From Burkholderiales bacterium (GTDB taxonomy: Bacteria; Pseudomonadota; Gammaproteobacteria; Burkholderiales; SG8-41), in assembly GCA_019746155.1 (NCBI GenBank), contig JAIESJ010000179.1:1-17437 (forward strand): a stretch of 17,437 bases of DNA. Reading direction: 5' to 3'. Both the position numbers and the translations under genes were made by a program. Shown piece by piece: positions 8,101-15,693 of the stretch. Under the pieces are notes generated by a model that ran no database searches, had not been told where the DNA came from, and saw only the letters and a program-made list of their open reading frames with translations. Positions within the stretch are counted from its first letter, which is position 1. The number at the start of each line of letters is the position of its first letter.

Positions 8101-8409
8101 TCAGTTTTCTTCCATCACACACTGTAACGGATGTTGATGCTGTTTGGCGTACGATTTAACCTGCTCCACCTTGGTCGCCGCGACGTCCCTGGGGTATACG
8201 CCGCACACCCCGATTCCTTCACGGTGCACCTTGAGCATGATCTGGGTGGCTTTTTCCCGGCTCAAAGCAAAAAATTTTTGCAGCACAACAACGACGAAGT
8301 CCATCGGCGTGTAATCATCGTTCAATAGTAGCACTTTGAACATCGGAGGCGACTTTACCCTGCTTTTCTTCGCCTCGAGTACCGTGTCTTCACGCTGCCT
8401 GGTTGCCAT
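8101..8409 (-). CDS. clpS: ClpA adaptor ClpS
   Basis: 102 residues. Delivers N-degron substrates (N-terminal Phe, Leu, Tyr, Trp) to ClpA. The core begins at MFKVLLLNDDYTPMDFV. N30, D31 and H62 correspond to the N-degron-binding residues N34/D35/H66 of E. coli ClpS, and M36 to the gatekeeper M40. The first 20 residues are the flexible arm that enters the ClpA pore. It is directly followed by clpA with a one-base gap. The start at 8409 has only a weak ribosome binding site. Confidence 0.97.
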   Translation of the reverse strand: MATRQREDTVLEAKKSRVKSPPMFKVLLLNDDYTPMDFVVVVLQKFFALSREKATQIMLKVHREGIGVCGVYPRDVAATKVEQVKSYAKQHQHPLQCVMEEN

Positions 8410-8503
8410 GCCGGAAACCGCTTAATCCCGCTCGCCAATTGCTATTTTCACCATAATCCGGAAATTTTCAAGTGGAGAATAACCCCCCTTTTCTGCAGTA
8501 TAC

Positions 8504-8532
8504 TTGACTTCCTCGGCCAAATAGCCTAGAAA
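8504..8532 (+). promoter_or_regulatory. Candidate promoter for the cold-shock gene
   Basis: TTGACT (8504-8509), 17 bases, TAGAAA (8527-8532). The -35 is good and the -10 is fair. It would give a leader of about 110 bases, in line with the long 5' leaders of csp mRNAs. The same 240-base divergent region must also hold the clpS promoter; TTGAAA (minus strand, 8471-8466) is a possible -35 for it but I see no good partner -10. Confidence 0.4.
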
Positions 8533-8609
8533 GCGAATCGGGTGTTTGGCTTCAAGCTCTTTCGCAGTACCGGTTTGGCCGTATGCGATCCTTGAAACTC
8601 AAACAGTTT

Positions 8610-8633
8610 GCGGGGATTACCGCCCGCTTTTTT
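8610..8633 (+). promoter_or_regulatory. Terminator-like hairpin in the cold-shock gene leader
   Basis: GCGGG (8610-8614) can pair with CCCGC (8623-8627) and is followed at once by six T (8628-8633). It ends 16 bases before the ATG and directly abuts the ribosome binding site GAAGG at about 8637-8642. An alternative pairing, GCGG (8610-8613) with CCGC (8620-8623), is mutually exclusive with it. It looks like an attenuator or a temperature-sensitive leader element. Confidence 0.45.
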
Positions 8634-8649
8634 GATGAAGGTAGGGTAT

Positions 8650-8856
8650 ATGGCAACAGGCACTGTGAAATGGTTCAATGACGCGAAAGGCTATGGTTTC
8701 ATCACGCCGGACGACGGCAGTGAGGATTTGTTCGCGCATTTTTCGGCAATCCAGATGGGCGGATTCAAAACACTCAAGGAAGGCCAGAAAGTGTCGTTCG
8801 AAGTCACCCAAGGTCCCAAAGGCAAGCAGGCGTCAAACATCCAAGCCGTTTCCTGA
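8650..8856 (+). CDS. csp: Cold-shock domain protein
   Basis: 68 residues, a single cold-shock domain. The nucleic-acid-binding motifs are KGYGFI (13-18, RNP1) and LFAHFS (27-32, RNP2; most family members have VFVHFS), with the aromatic platform W8, F9, F16, F28, H30 and F31. It is expected to bind single-stranded RNA/DNA and melt mRNA structure. The start is set at 8650 because MATGTVKWFN is the standard N-terminus and a GAAGGTAGGG ribosome binding site precedes it; the frame is open 14 codons further upstream, which I take as leader. It is divergent from clpS-clpA, as cspD is in E. coli, but it is shorter than CspD and reads as a CspA-like protein. Confidence 0.95.
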   Translation: MATGTVKWFNDAKGYGFITPDDGSEDLFAHFSAIQMGGFKTLKEGQKVSFEVTQGPKGKQASNIQAVS

Positions 8857-8896
8857 GCGCGTTGCCGGGTCAGACCGGTGAGCGTAGTCCCGCATT

Positions 8897-8936
8897 AAAA
8901 AAGCCCGCACGACCTTCCCAGTCAGGCGGGCTTTTT
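8897..8936. terminator. Bidirectional terminator between the csp gene and icd
   Basis: A6 (8897-8902), GCCCGC (8903-8908), a 17-base loop with an inner GAC/GTC pairing, GCGGGC (8926-8931), T5 (8932-8936). The A/T arms on both sides let it act for the csp gene (+) and for icd (-), which converge here. Confidence 0.85.
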
Positions 8937-9039
8937 GCCTTCTGCGTCGCGTTTCCGCCGGGCGGAAGAGGTGCTCTGCGGCACCCGGTCTGGACAGCGC
9001 GGCGGTCAACGGGGGCGGAAGCCGGCAGCCCCCGCGCGC

Positions 9040-10254
9040 TCAGCGCATGCGGCGCTGGAGCTCGGCATCGATCGCGTCCATGAACTCATCGGTCGTCAGG
9101 AACGGGTGATCGGGCCGGATCAGTATCGCGAGATCCTTGGTCATCTTGCCCGATTCCACGACATCAACGCAGACTTTTTCCAGGGTCAGCGCGAAATTCA
9201 CCACGTCGGGCGTGTTGTCCATCTTGCCGCGGAACTGCAGGCCGCGCGTCCATGCGAATATCGAGGCAATCGGGTTGGTCGAGGTGGGTTTGCCCTGCTG
9301 ATGCAGGCGGTAGTGGCGCGTCACGGTGCCGTGCGCGGCTTCCGCCTCAACGGTTTTGCCGTCCGGCGTCGTCAATACCGAGGTCATGAGACCCAGCGAG
9401 CCATAGCCCTGGGCCAGGGTGTCCGATTGCACATCGCCGTCGTAATTTTTGCACGCCCAGAGATAGCCCCCGCTCCATTTCAGACTCGAAGCAACCATGT
9501 CGTCGATCAGGCGGTGCTCGAAAGTGAGTTTCGCCGCATCGAACTGCTTTTTGAACTCCTTCCCGTACACCTCCTCGAAAATCATCTTGAAGCGGCCGTC
9601 GTAGACCTTGAGGATGGTGTTCTTGGTCGAGAGGTAAACCGGATAGTTGCGCGCAAGCGCATAGTTGAAGCAGGCACGTGCAAAACCGCGGATCGATTCG
9701 TCCTGGTTGTACATCGCCATCGTCACCCCGGCGCCTGGTGCCTTGTAAACCTCGCGCTCGACTGGCGCCGAGCCGTCGGCAGGGATAAAGGTGAGCTTGA
9801 TGGTGCCCGGGCCATCGTGCTTGATCTCGGAAGCCTTGTACTGGTCGCCGAAACCGTGGCGCGCAATGACAACGGGCTTGTCCCAGTGGGACACGATGCG
9901 CGGCACGTTCCTGCAGATGATGGGCTCGCGGAAAATCGTGCCGTCCAGAATGTTGCGGATCGTGCCATTCGGGGACGGCAACATCTTCGGTGAACCGAAC
10001 TCCTTGATACGAGCTTCGTCGTGGGTAATAGTCGCGCATTTGACCGCAACCCCGTATTGCCTGGTCGCGTTGGCCGAATCGACGGTTACCTGGTCTTTGG
10101 TCGCATCGCGGCTGTGGATACCGAGATCGTAGTATTTCAGATCGATGTCGAGGTAAGGCAGGATGAGCTTTTCACGGATTTTCTGCCAGATGATCCGCGT
10201 CATCTCGTCGCCGTCCATCTCCACAACGGGGGTTTTTACCTTGATTTTTGCCAC
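9040..10254 (-). CDS. icd: NADP-dependent isocitrate dehydrogenase, homodimeric 'eukaryotic-type'
   Basis: 404 residues. Oxidative decarboxylation of isocitrate to 2-oxoglutarate with NADP+. The sequence aligns with human IDH1 without gaps over the first half, so the isocitrate-binding residues S94, N96, R100 and R132 have the same numbers; K211, D251, D274 and D278 match the lysine and metal ligands with a one-residue shift. AHGTVTRHYR (308-317) holds the Arg-His pair that selects NADP+. This is not the E. coli Icd subfamily. The frame is open upstream to 10458, but GTG at 10254 is chosen: it has AGGAG at good spacing and gives the IDH1-like N-terminus. The product competes for isocitrate with AceA, encoded divergently next door. 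Confidence 0.95.
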   Translation of the reverse strand: MAKIKVKTPVVEMDGDEMTRIIWQKIREKLILPYLDIDLKYYDLGIHSRDATKDQVTVDSANATRQYGVAVKCATITHDEARIKEFGSPKMLPSPNGTIRNILDGTIFREPIICRNVPRIVSHWDKPVVIARHGFGDQYKASEIKHDGPGTIKLTFIPADGSAPVEREVYKAPGAGVTMAMYNQDESIRGFARACFNYALARNYPVYLSTKNTILKVYDGRFKMIFEEVYGKEFKKQFDAAKLTFEHRLIDDMVASSLKWSGGYLWACKNYDGDVQSDTLAQGYGSLGLMTSVLTTPDGKTVEAEAAHGTVTRHYRLHQQGKPTSTNPIASIFAWTRGLQFRGKMDNTPDVVNFALTLEKVCVDVVESGKMTKDLAILIRPDHPFLTTDEFMDAIDAELQRRMR

Positions 10255-10350
10255 TGCCTGCTCCTGTTCAGGTATCGGGATTTGATTTTCCGGACACATT
10301 GGCCGCGGGCATGTCGAAACCCAGCAGTCCGGTCCTGCAAAAAGACCGTG

Positions 10351-10359
10351 ATTATAGCA
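10351..10359 (-). promoter_or_regulatory. icd promoter (extended -10)
   Basis: Minus strand TGCTATAAT: a perfect TATAAT (10356-10351) with the TG of an extended -10, which would compensate for the lack of a recognisable -35. The predicted leader is about 90 bases. A second minus-strand TATAAT lies at 10490-10485, without TG or a -35; it is a less likely alternative. Confidence 0.55.
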
Positions 10360-10534
10360 GACGTCCTTCCCCTGCTTTGGGCGCCCGCCGGTTCCGGGAT
10401 GGCCGGGGGCACAAACTGTGACATGACCACCGGAGCGCTTCGGCCAGCTTCCGCCCATTAGCCGCGCGGCAAATCTGAAAGGTCATTATAGAAAGATATA
10501 TCATCTATATGAGTTTGTGCGAAGCAAAAAGATG

Positions 10535-10562
10535 TTGCATTGCACTATTTTATTGCTATACT
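10535..10562 (+). promoter_or_regulatory. aceA promoter
   Basis: TTGCAT (10535-10540), 16 bases, TATACT (10557-10562), with TG at 10554-10555 making an extended -10. It sits downstream of an AT-rich stretch (10484-10515) that includes the palindrome GATATATC (10495-10502) and could act as an UP element. The sequence TGCATTGCA (10536-10544) overlaps the -35 and recurs at the aceB promoter. Confidence 0.6.
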
Positions 10563-10835
10563 GAATTTCAGATCACAACGTCGCGCGCCGCCACCGTGGT
10601 GCCGACGCCCAGGGCTCAACGACCATCCCCGTCCCGGTCCTGACTGGTCTGCCAGACGATCTCTGGCCGCCGCGTGACTGGCGCCCGGCAATGCCGGACC
10701 CGGCCGAAGTGGCCGTGGTGTGCTGCACAAGTCCGCTACCTGCGAGACCTGTGCCTGCTGCGCCACGAACTGGAGATCGGATGGGCGTCCCCGCCCCGCT
10801 CTCCCAAACCAACCGTCGCTAAAGGAGAGGCTGGC
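10563..10835 (+). other. Long untranslated leader of aceA
   Basis: About 265 bases lie between the predicted aceA transcription start and its ATG. The stretch is GC-rich, with several short self-complementary pieces, such as CCGGCA-A-TGCCGG near 10686-10698. It is open in frame with aceA from 10674, but that extension has no resemblance to an isocitrate lyase N-terminus. I recognise no known riboswitch. It may carry post-transcriptional control. Confidence 0.4.
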
Positions 10836-12143
<1,308 letters not shown>

Positions 12144-12154
12144 AAAATACTGCG

Positions 12155-12190
12155 TTGCGGGGTGTTTGACTCGCGTATAATGCATTGCAA
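12155..12190 (+). promoter_or_regulatory. aceB promoter and possible operator
   Basis: TATAAT at 12176-12181 is a perfect -10; TTGCGG at 12155-12160 is the best -35, with a short 15-base spacer. TGCATTGCA (12181-12189) begins at the last T of the -10 and covers the likely transcription start; it is the same 9-mer that overlaps the aceA -35. The leader to the chosen ATG is about 80 bases. Confidence 0.5.
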
Positions 12191-12270
12191 CACGGATTGC
12201 GGCATTGATTTTCACAATGTGCAAATAAATGCCATCATCCCCAATAAATCAACGACATAACTGGAAACCA

Positions 12271-13905
12271 ATGATGAACCGAAATCTTTCCTGTCCCGAC
12301 GGCGTGGAAATTCTCGGCAAAATGACGCCTCAATTCGCCGAAATCCTGACCCCGCAGGCGCTGACTTTTGTTGCCAAGCTTTCGCGCAAATTCGAAGCAC
12401 GCCGCCGCGAACTGATGGCGCTGCGCGCCAAACGTCAAGCCGAGTTCGATGCGGGTAAACTGCCTGACTTCCTGCCGGAAACCAGAAATATTCGCGAAGG
12501 CGACTGGACCGTTGCACCGGTGCCACGTGATCTGCAGGACCGTCGCGTCGAAATCACCGGCCCGACGGACCGCAAGATGGTGATCAATGCCCTCAATTGC
12601 GGCGCCAACGTGTTCATGGCCGATTTCGAGGACTCCAACACGCCGACCTGGGAAAACATGATCGAGGGCCAGATCAACCTGCGCGACGCGGTCAACCGCA
12701 CCATCACGTTTGCAGGCCCCGATGGCAGGAATTATGCCCTGAACGACAAAATCGCCACCCTGCTGGTGCGCCCCCGTGGCTGGCACTTGATGGAAAAGCA
12801 TGTGCTGATCGACGGCGAGCCGGTATCGGGCGCCATTTTCGATTTCGCGCTTTATTTCTTCCATAACGCGAAGGCGCTGCTTGCAAAAAGCACCGGCCCG
12901 TACTTTTATCTGCCGAAAATGGAAAGCCATCTTGAGGCACGGTTGTGGAACGAGATTTTCGTCGCATCACAGCGCGAGCTCGGCGTGCCGCAGGGCACGA
13001 TCAAGAGCACAGTCCTGATCGAGACCGTGCTTGCCGCGTTCGAAATGGAAGAAATCCTCTATGAACTCAGGGAGCATTCCTCGGGACTGAACATAGGCCG
13101 CTGGGACTATATCTTCAGCTGCATCAAGAAATTCCGCGCCAACAAGGATTTCTGCCTCGCTGACCGCGCACAAGTGACGATGACCGCGCCTTTCATGCGG
13201 GCTTATGCCCTGCTGCTCGTCAAGACCTGCCACAAGCGCAACACCTTCGCGATGGGCGGCATGGCGGCACAGATTCCGATCAAGAATGATGCGGCGGCAA
13301 ACCAGGCGGCGCTCGAGAAAGTGCGCGCCGACAAACTGCGCGAAGCAACCGACGGCTGCGACGGCACCTGGGTTGCCCACCCGGGATTGGTGGAAATCGC
13401 CAAGGCGGTGTTCGACGAGCACATGCCCACGCCCAACCAGATCCACAAGAAACGCGACGACATCAACGTCACGGCCAGGGACCTGCTCGATTTCCAGCCC
13501 GAGAAGCCGATCACCGAAGCCGGCCTCAGGAACAACATCAGCGTCGGCATCCAGTACATCGGTTCATGGCTGGCCGGCAGCGGCTGCGTGCCCGTCTACA
13601 ACCTGATGGAAGACGCAGCGACCGCGGAAATCTCGCGCTCGCAGATCTGGCAATGGATCCGCAGCCCCAAAGGCGTGCTTGACGACGGCCGCAAAGTCAC
13701 CGATGAGTTATTCAAGAAGCTCCTGCCGGAAGAGCTCGCCAAGGTCAGGACGCTGCTCGGCGAAAACGGCTGGAAATCCGGAAAATACGAGGAAGCGGCA
13801 AAACTGTTTGACCAGATCACCACCAGTGACGACTACGTCGAATTCCTCACGCTGCCCGGCTATGAATGGCTGACCCGTGATCTGAAGACACCGGTCACAG
13901 CTTAA
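12271..13905 (+). CDS. aceB: Malate synthase A
   Basis: 544 residues (E. coli AceB 533). Condenses glyoxylate with acetyl-CoA to malate, completing the bypass with AceA. Catalytic R167 is in LLVRPRGWHLMEKH; the Mg2+ ligands are expected from ETVLAAFEMEE (E251) and GRWDYIFS (D279); the catalytic base is D448 in NLMEDAATAEISRSQ. The frame is open from an ATG at 12229, but that one has no ribosome binding site, while ATG at 12271 (or 12274) follows GGAAACC and fits the family N-terminus. It is the A form, not the larger GlcB (G form). Confidence 0.95.
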   Translation: MMNRNLSCPDGVEILGKMTPQFAEILTPQALTFVAKLSRKFEARRRELMALRAKRQAEFDAGKLPDFLPETRNIREGDWTVAPVPRDLQDRRVEITGPTDRKMVINALNCGANVFMADFEDSNTPTWENMIEGQINLRDAVNRTITFAGPDGRNYALNDKIATLLVRPRGWHLMEKHVLIDGEPVSGAIFDFALYFFHNAKALLAKSTGPYFYLPKMESHLEARLWNEIFVASQRELGVPQGTIKSTVLIETVLAAFEMEEILYELREHSSGLNIGRWDYIFSCIKKFRANKDFCLADRAQVTMTAPFMRAYALLLVKTCHKRNTFAMGGMAAQIPIKNDAAANQAALEKVRADKLREATDGCDGTWVAHPGLVEIAKAVFDEHMPTPNQIHKKRDDINVTARDLLDFQPEKPITEAGLRNNISVGIQYIGSWLAGSGCVPVYNLMEDAATAEISRSQIWQWIRSPKGVLDDGRKVTDELFKKLLPEELAKVRTLLGENGWKSGKYEEAAKLFDQITTSDDYVEFLTLPGYEWLTRDLKTPVTA

Positions 13906-13923
13906 CCGGTCGCGATTTTTTTT
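13890..13923 (+). terminator. Possible first terminator of aceB, overlapping its stop codon
   Basis: ACCGGT (13890-13895) can pair with ACCGGT (13905-13910) around a loop that holds most of the TAA stop (13903-13905); eight T (13916-13923) follow after five bases. The gap between stem and T tract makes it a weak candidate. Confidence 0.4.
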
Positions 13924-13928
13924 ACCTG

Positions 13929-13955
13929 ACGCCCCCTACCTCAGGGGGCGTTTTT
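13929..13955 (+). terminator. Intrinsic terminator after aceB
   Basis: ACGCCCCC (13929-13936), 7-base loop, GGGGGCG (13944-13950), T5 (13951-13955). It is a strong GC stem with a T tract. It ends only 19 bases before the rluE start codon. Confidence 0.85.
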
Positions 13956-13974
13956 GCGTACACTGCCGGAATCT

Positions 13975-14793
13975 ATGGCACGGATCATACTGTTCAACAA
14001 ACCCTACGGCGTGCTCTGCCAGTTCAGCGCAGCGGACAACCAGCGCAGCCTCCGATCCGGCGTCCCAGATTCAGAAGTTGCCATGTCGGCTGCCCGCGCG
14101 CCTGCCCGCCCCATGGGCTCCGCCCCGCCGAGTCCGGCGCGCAGCCTCCGATCCGATTTCGCAAACTCACAAGACATCGCCTCGGCTGCCCGCGCGCCTG
14201 CCCGCCCCATGGGCTCCGCCCCGCCGAGTCCGGCGCGCACGCTCAAGGATTACTTGCCGCACCGCGATGTCTACCCGGCCGGCCGGCTCGATGCCGACAG
14301 CGAGGGACTGGTGGTGCTCACGGCCGACGGCGCACTCCAGCACCGCATCACCGACCCGCGCCACAAGCTGCCGAAAACCTATTTCGCCGAGGTCGAAGGC
14401 GTGCCGACCGCCGCTGCACTGCAACAGATCCGTTCCGGCATCGTTCTGGGCGGGTTCAGGACGCGTCCTGCCCAGGCGCGGCTTGTGGCCCCTCCCGGCT
14501 GGTTATGGCCGCGCGTGCCGCCGGTGCGCTTTCGCAAACACATCCCGACCGCCTGGCTCGAAATCATTCTCCAGGAAGGCAGGAACCGGCAAGTGCGGCG
14601 CATGACTGCGGCGGCAGGCTTTCCTACGCTGCGCCTGATCCGTTATCAGGTCGGGGACTGGACGATAGCTGGCCTCAAACCCGGGGAATGGCAGGAACTG
14701 CCGGTAAACCTGTCCGGCGGGCGGTCTGGCGGGAGGGGGCGACGGCGTGCCGGACCACCACGGCGGTCAACCGCCGGCAGACACCAACGTTAA
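13975..14793 (+). CDS. rluE: 23S rRNA pseudouridine synthase RluE-like, with in-frame repeat insertion
   Basis: 272 residues; the family is usually about 180-220. RluE isomerises a uridine of 23S rRNA (U2457 in E. coli). MARIILFNKPYGVLCQFS (1-18) is the normal N-terminus. TLKDYLP (89-95) and YPAGRLDADSEGL, with catalytic D106, continue the normal fold, then KLPKTYF and GRNRQVRRM. Residues 25-88 are extra: two 32-residue Ala/Pro/Arg/Ser-rich repeats that replace the usual direct junction. The reading frame is kept, so the gene is probably functional with a flexible loop. The C-terminus has a Gly/Arg-rich basic tail. ATG at 13975 is chosen over an upstream TTG (13954) in the terminator. The ribosome binding site is poor; a TACACT -10-like box 11 bases upstream could mean a very short leader. 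Confidence 0.88.
   Translation: MARIILFNKPYGVLCQFSAADNQRSLRSGVPDSEVAMSAARAPARPMGSAPPSPARSLRSDFANSQDIASAARAPARPMGSAPPSPARTLKDYLPHRDVYPAGRLDADSEGLVVLTADGALQHRITDPRHKLPKTYFAEVEGVPTAAALQQIRSGIVLGGFRTRPAQARLVAPPGWLWPRVPPVRFRKHIPTAWLEIILQEGRNRQVRRMTAAAGFPTLRLIRYQVGDWTIAGLKPGEWQELPVNLSGGRSGGRGRRRAGPPRRSTAGRHQR
14047..14238 (+). repeat. Tandem 96-bp repeat (2 copies) inside rluE
   Basis: Unit 1 is 14047-14142 and unit 2 is 14143-14238. The first 13 bases of both are identical, the next 26 bases have diverged, and the last 57 (14086-14142 and 14182-14238) are identical. Each unit encodes 32 residues (SLRS-N9-SAARAPARPMGSAPPSPAR). Within each 57-bp part, GCGCGCC (14096-14102; 14192-14198) and GGCGCGC (14136-14142; 14232-14238) form an inverted repeat that encloses the palindrome CCCATGGG. 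The minus strand is open across both units too. No other copy exists in the window. Confidence 0.9.
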
Positions 14794-14840
14794 CCTTCAT
14801 GACGCCGGCAAGTTACATTACATGCCGGATCAACGGTTAA
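14791..14840 (+). repeat. Two-tier inverted repeat at the rluE stop
   Basis: TTAACC (14791-14796) pairs with GGTTAA (14835-14840), and inside it CCGGCA (14805-14810) pairs with TGCCGG (14823-14828). The outer arm begins with the TAA stop codon of rluE. No T tract follows. It could be a 3' mRNA structure or an operator for the next gene. Confidence 0.4.
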
Positions 14841-14868
14841 TCCTTAACTTACCCGAAAGGAAAGTCCC

Positions 14869-15078
14869 ATGAGCAAGTTGATGTCCGCCCTGATCGCTGC
14901 GGTATTCGCCACGATGACCTTATCCGCGGCCGCTCAAGCGCCCGCTCCGGCCGATGCGCCGAAAGCCGCGGCCCCCAAAGCCGAGAAAAAGGCCAAGAAG
15001 GAAAAAAAAGTGAAGAAAGCCAAAAAGGCAAAGAAAGCCAAAAAAGCTAATGCCCCCGCCCCGGCGGCAACCAAATAA
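14869..15078 (+). CDS. Small exported lysine/alanine-rich protein 1
   Basis: 69 residues. A Sec signal peptide (MSKLMSALIAAVFATMTLSAAAQA, cut probably after residue 22-24) is followed by an Ala/Pro stretch, a lysine-dense part made of KKAKKAKKAKK-type triplets, and an APAPAATK end. The mature part is about 45 residues with very high positive charge and almost no hydrophobic residues; it resembles the tail of histone H1-like proteins but is predicted to be exported. Ribosome binding site AAAGGAAAG precedes ATG. It is the first of three similar genes in a row. No known function; I do not recognise a named family. Confidence 0.75.
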   Translation: MSKLMSALIAAVFATMTLSAAAQAPAPADAPKAAAPKAEKKAKKEKKVKKAKKAKKAKKANAPAPAATK

Positions 15079-15104
15079 GCTTTTTCCCGGAGCGCCCAAA
15101 AAAA

Positions 15105-15126
15105 GCGGGGAATTCCCGTATTTTTT
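15105..15126 (+). terminator. Weak terminator after small lysine-rich gene 1
   Basis: CGGG (15106-15109), GAATT loop, CCCG (15115-15118), a flanking G-T pair, then TA and six T (15121-15126). The stem is short. Confidence 0.5.
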
Positions 15127-15128
15127 GT

Positions 15129-15154
15129 AACATATTGTTTTATATCAATATGTT
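15129..15154. promoter_or_regulatory. Perfect 9-bp inverted repeat, possible operator
   Basis: AACATATTG (15129-15137), 8 AT-rich bases, CAATATGTT (15146-15154). It is perfectly symmetrical and lies in an AT-rich island between lysine-rich genes 1 and 2, three bases after a T tract. It could be a protein-binding site or a hairpin. The start of gene 2 is 149 bases downstream. TTGACT (15237-15242) and TTGAAA (15245-15250) nearby are possible -35 boxes without a good -10. Confidence 0.45.
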
Positions 15155-15302
15155 TTCAGAAAACGCGCGGCCCGTTAAGCATTTTTTCATGCCCGCGAAC
15201 GCTGTCAACCGATTTTACGAACATCCGTTAATGGCGTTGACTGGTTGAAACGGTCGTTTTGTTGTAAATCAATTCTGTCAAAACTCATCAAGAGGAAATA
15301 TC

Positions 15303-15461
15303 ATGAGCAAACTTCTGTCGATGCTGTTGGCCGCCGTCTTCGCCGCCGTGACCATTACCCCGGTCGCGTTCGCTGCTGAAAAGAAAGAAGAAAAGAAAGA
15401 AGCGAAGAAAGACGCCAAAAAAGAAGCCAAGAAAGAAGAAAAGAAAGAAGAAAAGAAGTAA
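15303..15461 (+). CDS. Small exported Lys/Glu-rich protein 2
   Basis: 52 residues. Signal peptide MSKLLSMLLAAVFAAVTITP... with cleavage probably after AFA (near 24), then a mature tail of about 27 residues built almost only from the four-residue pattern E-K-K-[E/D/A]. Such alternation of Lys and Glu at i/i+4 favours a lone, charge-stabilised alpha helix. Ribosome binding site AAGAGGAAAT lies at good distance. Its signal peptide resembles that of gene 1 (MSKL.S.L.AAVFA), and its tail resembles gene 3. It is followed by its own terminator. Function unknown. Confidence 0.75.
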   Translation: MSKLLSMLLAAVFAAVTITPVAFAAEKKEEKKEAKKDAKKEAKKEEKKEEKK

Positions 15462-15480
15462 TCCTTCCTTCTCTCTCTCG

Positions 15481-15513
15481 AAAAAAGGCAGGGTCGAAAA
15501 CCCTGCCTTTTTT
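15481..15513. terminator. Terminator after small lysine-rich gene 2
   Basis: A6 (15481-15486), GGCAGGGT (15487-15494), CGAAA loop, ACCCTGCC (15500-15507), T6 (15508-15513). It is strong, and symmetrical enough to act in both directions. It shares its GGCAGGGTC...CCCTGCC core and its downstream TTTGA-N-CC with the terminator at 15843. Confidence 0.9.
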
Positions 15514-15589
15514 ATTTGAGCCATCCGGCAGATGCCCCGGCACGGCGGATTTCCCGGAACCAGCTGACCCCGCCGTCCGCCTCCCGGAA

Positions 15590-15618
15590 TTGCCAATGGC
15601 ATGTTTTTCGGCTAGGCT
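15590..15618 (+). promoter_or_regulatory. Candidate promoter for small lysine-rich gene 3
   Basis: TTGCCA (15590-15595), 17 bases, TAGGCT (15613-15618). It lies between the terminator of gene 2 and the start of gene 3, leaving a leader of about 70 bases. Together with the terminators on both sides, it suggests gene 3 is its own transcription unit. Confidence 0.4.
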
Positions 15619-15693
15619 ACTCCCGCTCGCTTGAGCTTCCGGCACCAGCAGGCGCCGGGAATAATCGACCTTAACCCAAGTGGAGGAGATGCA

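Noticed and set aside
13954..13974. TTG at 13954 as rluE start
   Set aside because: It lies in the T tract of the aceB terminator and adds seven residues not seen in the family.
14047..14238. CRISPR-like or VNTR array
   Set aside because: Only two units, directly abutting and without spacers; the unit is coding and in frame.
14004..14246. 80-codon - strand frame across the rluE repeats
   Set aside because: It is open because the repeat unit lacks stops on both strands. No ribosome binding site or known domain; noted as a property of the repeat, not as a gene.
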